Shown here: positions 5,233-6,041 of the stretch, in pieces
Layout: each line of letters begins with the position of its first letter
Numbering within the stretch: the first letter of the stretch is position 1
DNA from: Deltaproteobacteria bacterium
GTDB lineage: Bacteria; Desulfobacterota; GWC2-55-46
NCBI GenBank assembly: GCA_016234955.1
Contig: JACRNN010000295.1
Location: forward strand, 1 to 6,041
Direction: 5' to 3'
Length of the DNA stretch: 6,041 nucleotides
The notes under the pieces: generated by a model
The model's database searches: none
What the model saw: only the letters and a program-made list of their open reading frames with translations
What the model was told of the DNA's origin: nothing
Made by a program: the position numbers and the translations under genes

Positions 5233-6041
5233 ATGAAGCAGCAATTCCTGAAGGACACCGCGGATACGTTCCAGACGTACATATACGAAAACAACAGGAA
5301 GACAGTAGCCTCATCGGCCGCTCTGACCGTGCAAAAGCCGGGCAGCGACGAAAAGCTCCTGGACAGCGTCCCTATGTCGATAGGAGCCGACGGGTTGCTG
5401 TCCTGCGGCCTGTCCGCGGTAGACAACTCCACAGCGGCCTTGAATTACAAGGCGACTATTGCATACACATACAACTCGGCCGCGTATTACGCAACGCTCT
5501 TCTATGACGTCGTCAACAGCAGGCTTTCAAAGGTGATAATCGACGACGATATCGCCTCCGAGCTGCCCCAACTGAAGGATAAGGGCTGGATGGTGAGGGG
5601 GAGCGCCGAGGGCGGTTCCGACACCACCATAGTGGACTCGGAGCTGATGAGGTACGAGAACGGATATTTCACCGGGGGCCTTGCCTACAGCGCAGACAAG
5701 GACGAGACCAGAGAGATAACAGATTTCGCATCGTCAACCGGCACGGTCGTTGTCGCGGGGTTCAGTTCAACGGTCGCGGCCGGAGAGAAGTACATACTCA
5801 CGCGGTCATTCTCAAAGGAGATACAGAGGGCGTTCGAGAAGATCGAGGAAAAGCTGGTGAGGCTCGGCAAAAGGCCCCACCTCATCCTCGACCCATATGA
5901 CCTGAGGGAGATACACATCTATTATTCCGTGGCCGAGGTCTGCAAGGGGCTTATCACGGCCAATGACACGTTCTGGTGGGAGATGTGGAAGGAGTACGAG
6001 AAGCGGGCCGATGAGGCGTTCAATGAGATCGACTTCAAGTA
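5233..6041 (+). CDS. Phage structural protein, beta-rich N-terminus and helical C-terminus (at least 269 aa, 3' end at window edge)
   Basis: The frame is open from the ATG at 5233 to the end of the window; the last two bases are TA, so it may stop right there or continue. GAGG at 5221-5224 is spaced 8 bases from the ATG, and no standard start lies upstream before the in-frame TAG at 5170. Residues ~1-100 form a beta domain (TFQTYIYENN, then SAALTVQKPG, NYKATIAYTY). Residues ~115-190 form a second beta region with TTIVDSELMRYENGYFTGG and REITDFASSTGTVVVAGF, a phrase style seen in phage structural proteins. Residues ~193-269 are charged and aromatic helices (EIQRAFEKIEEKL, HLILDPYDLREIHIYYSVAEVC, FWWEMWKEYEKRADEAFNEI) that recall head-tail connector or adaptor proteins. 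Role at the head-tail interface or baseplate is inference. Nine of 11 Arg codons are AGG/AGA. Confidence 0.75.
   Translation, partial: MKQQFLKDTADTFQTYIYENNRKTVASSAALTVQKPGSDEKLLDSVPMSIGADGLLSCGLSAVDNSTAALNYKATIAYTYNSAAYYATLFYDVVNSRLSKVIIDDDIASELPQLKDKGWMVRGSAEGGSDTTIVDSELMRYENGYFTGGLAYSADKDETREITDFASSTGTVVVAGFSSTVAAGEKYILTRSFSKEIQRAFEKIEEKLVRLGKRPHLILDPYDLREIHIYYSVAEVCKGLITANDTFWWEMWKEYEKRADEAFNEIDFK

Noticed and set aside
5048..5236. Forward open frame overlapping the 50-residue gene
   Set aside because: It is rich in Arg and Gln, lacks a convincing SD, and overlaps the ATGA-coupled frame at 5028, which has better composition and start signals.
1..6041. CRISPR arrays, tRNA genes, insertion sequences, attachment sites
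   Set aside because: No regularly spaced repeats, cloverleaf-like segments, transposase-like frames or terminal inverted repeats were seen.

Overview
This window reads as part of the structural (virion) gene module of a tailed double-stranded DNA bacteriophage or prophage (Caudoviricetes). All convincing genes lie on the + strand. They are tightly packed: most junctions overlap by 1 to 4 bases or are separated by about a dozen bases, and several starts carry clear GAGG/AGGAGG Shine-Dalgarno (SD) sites. No terminase, portal, tail tube, tape measure, integrase or lysis gene is visible, so the tail type and lysogeny cannot be judged. The DNA looks moderately GC-rich, with frequent AGG (Arg) and ATA (Ile) codons. 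That fits a phage of an environmental, probably uncultivated bacterium, but the host cannot be named from this alone.

Layout: (1) Positions 2-625 hold the C-terminal part of a major capsid protein whose 5' end lies outside the window. (2) Positions 626-687 hold a strong hairpin. It could be an intrinsic terminator, or a structure that brings a distant SD next to the following start codon. (3) Positions 688-1521 hold three small genes of unknown function; the second and third overlap in different frames. (4) Positions 1518-1991 encode a virion morphogenesis / tail completion protein (gpS-like). (5) Positions 2004-3983 encode a large protein with an N-terminal G8-like region, a parallel beta-helix and a C-terminal beta-sandwich-like region, probably an exposed fibre, spike or decoration protein. 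(6) Positions 3985-5031 encode a repeat-bearing fibre or baseplate-type protein. (7) Positions 5028-5180 encode a 50-residue Trp/Gly-rich protein. (8) From 5233 to the window edge runs a long virion-type protein with a beta-rich N-terminal part and a helical C-terminal part.

Inferred working order: capsid shell, then small head/connector-region proteins, then a completion protein, then surface or receptor-facing proteins that are translationally linked (AGGAGG inside the end of one gene, ATGA overlap at the next), then another structural protein. The two items most worth following up are the hairpin-bridged start at 688 and the phage protein whose G8-like N-terminal part resembles the architecture of animal CEMIP/TMEM2/fibrocystin proteins.
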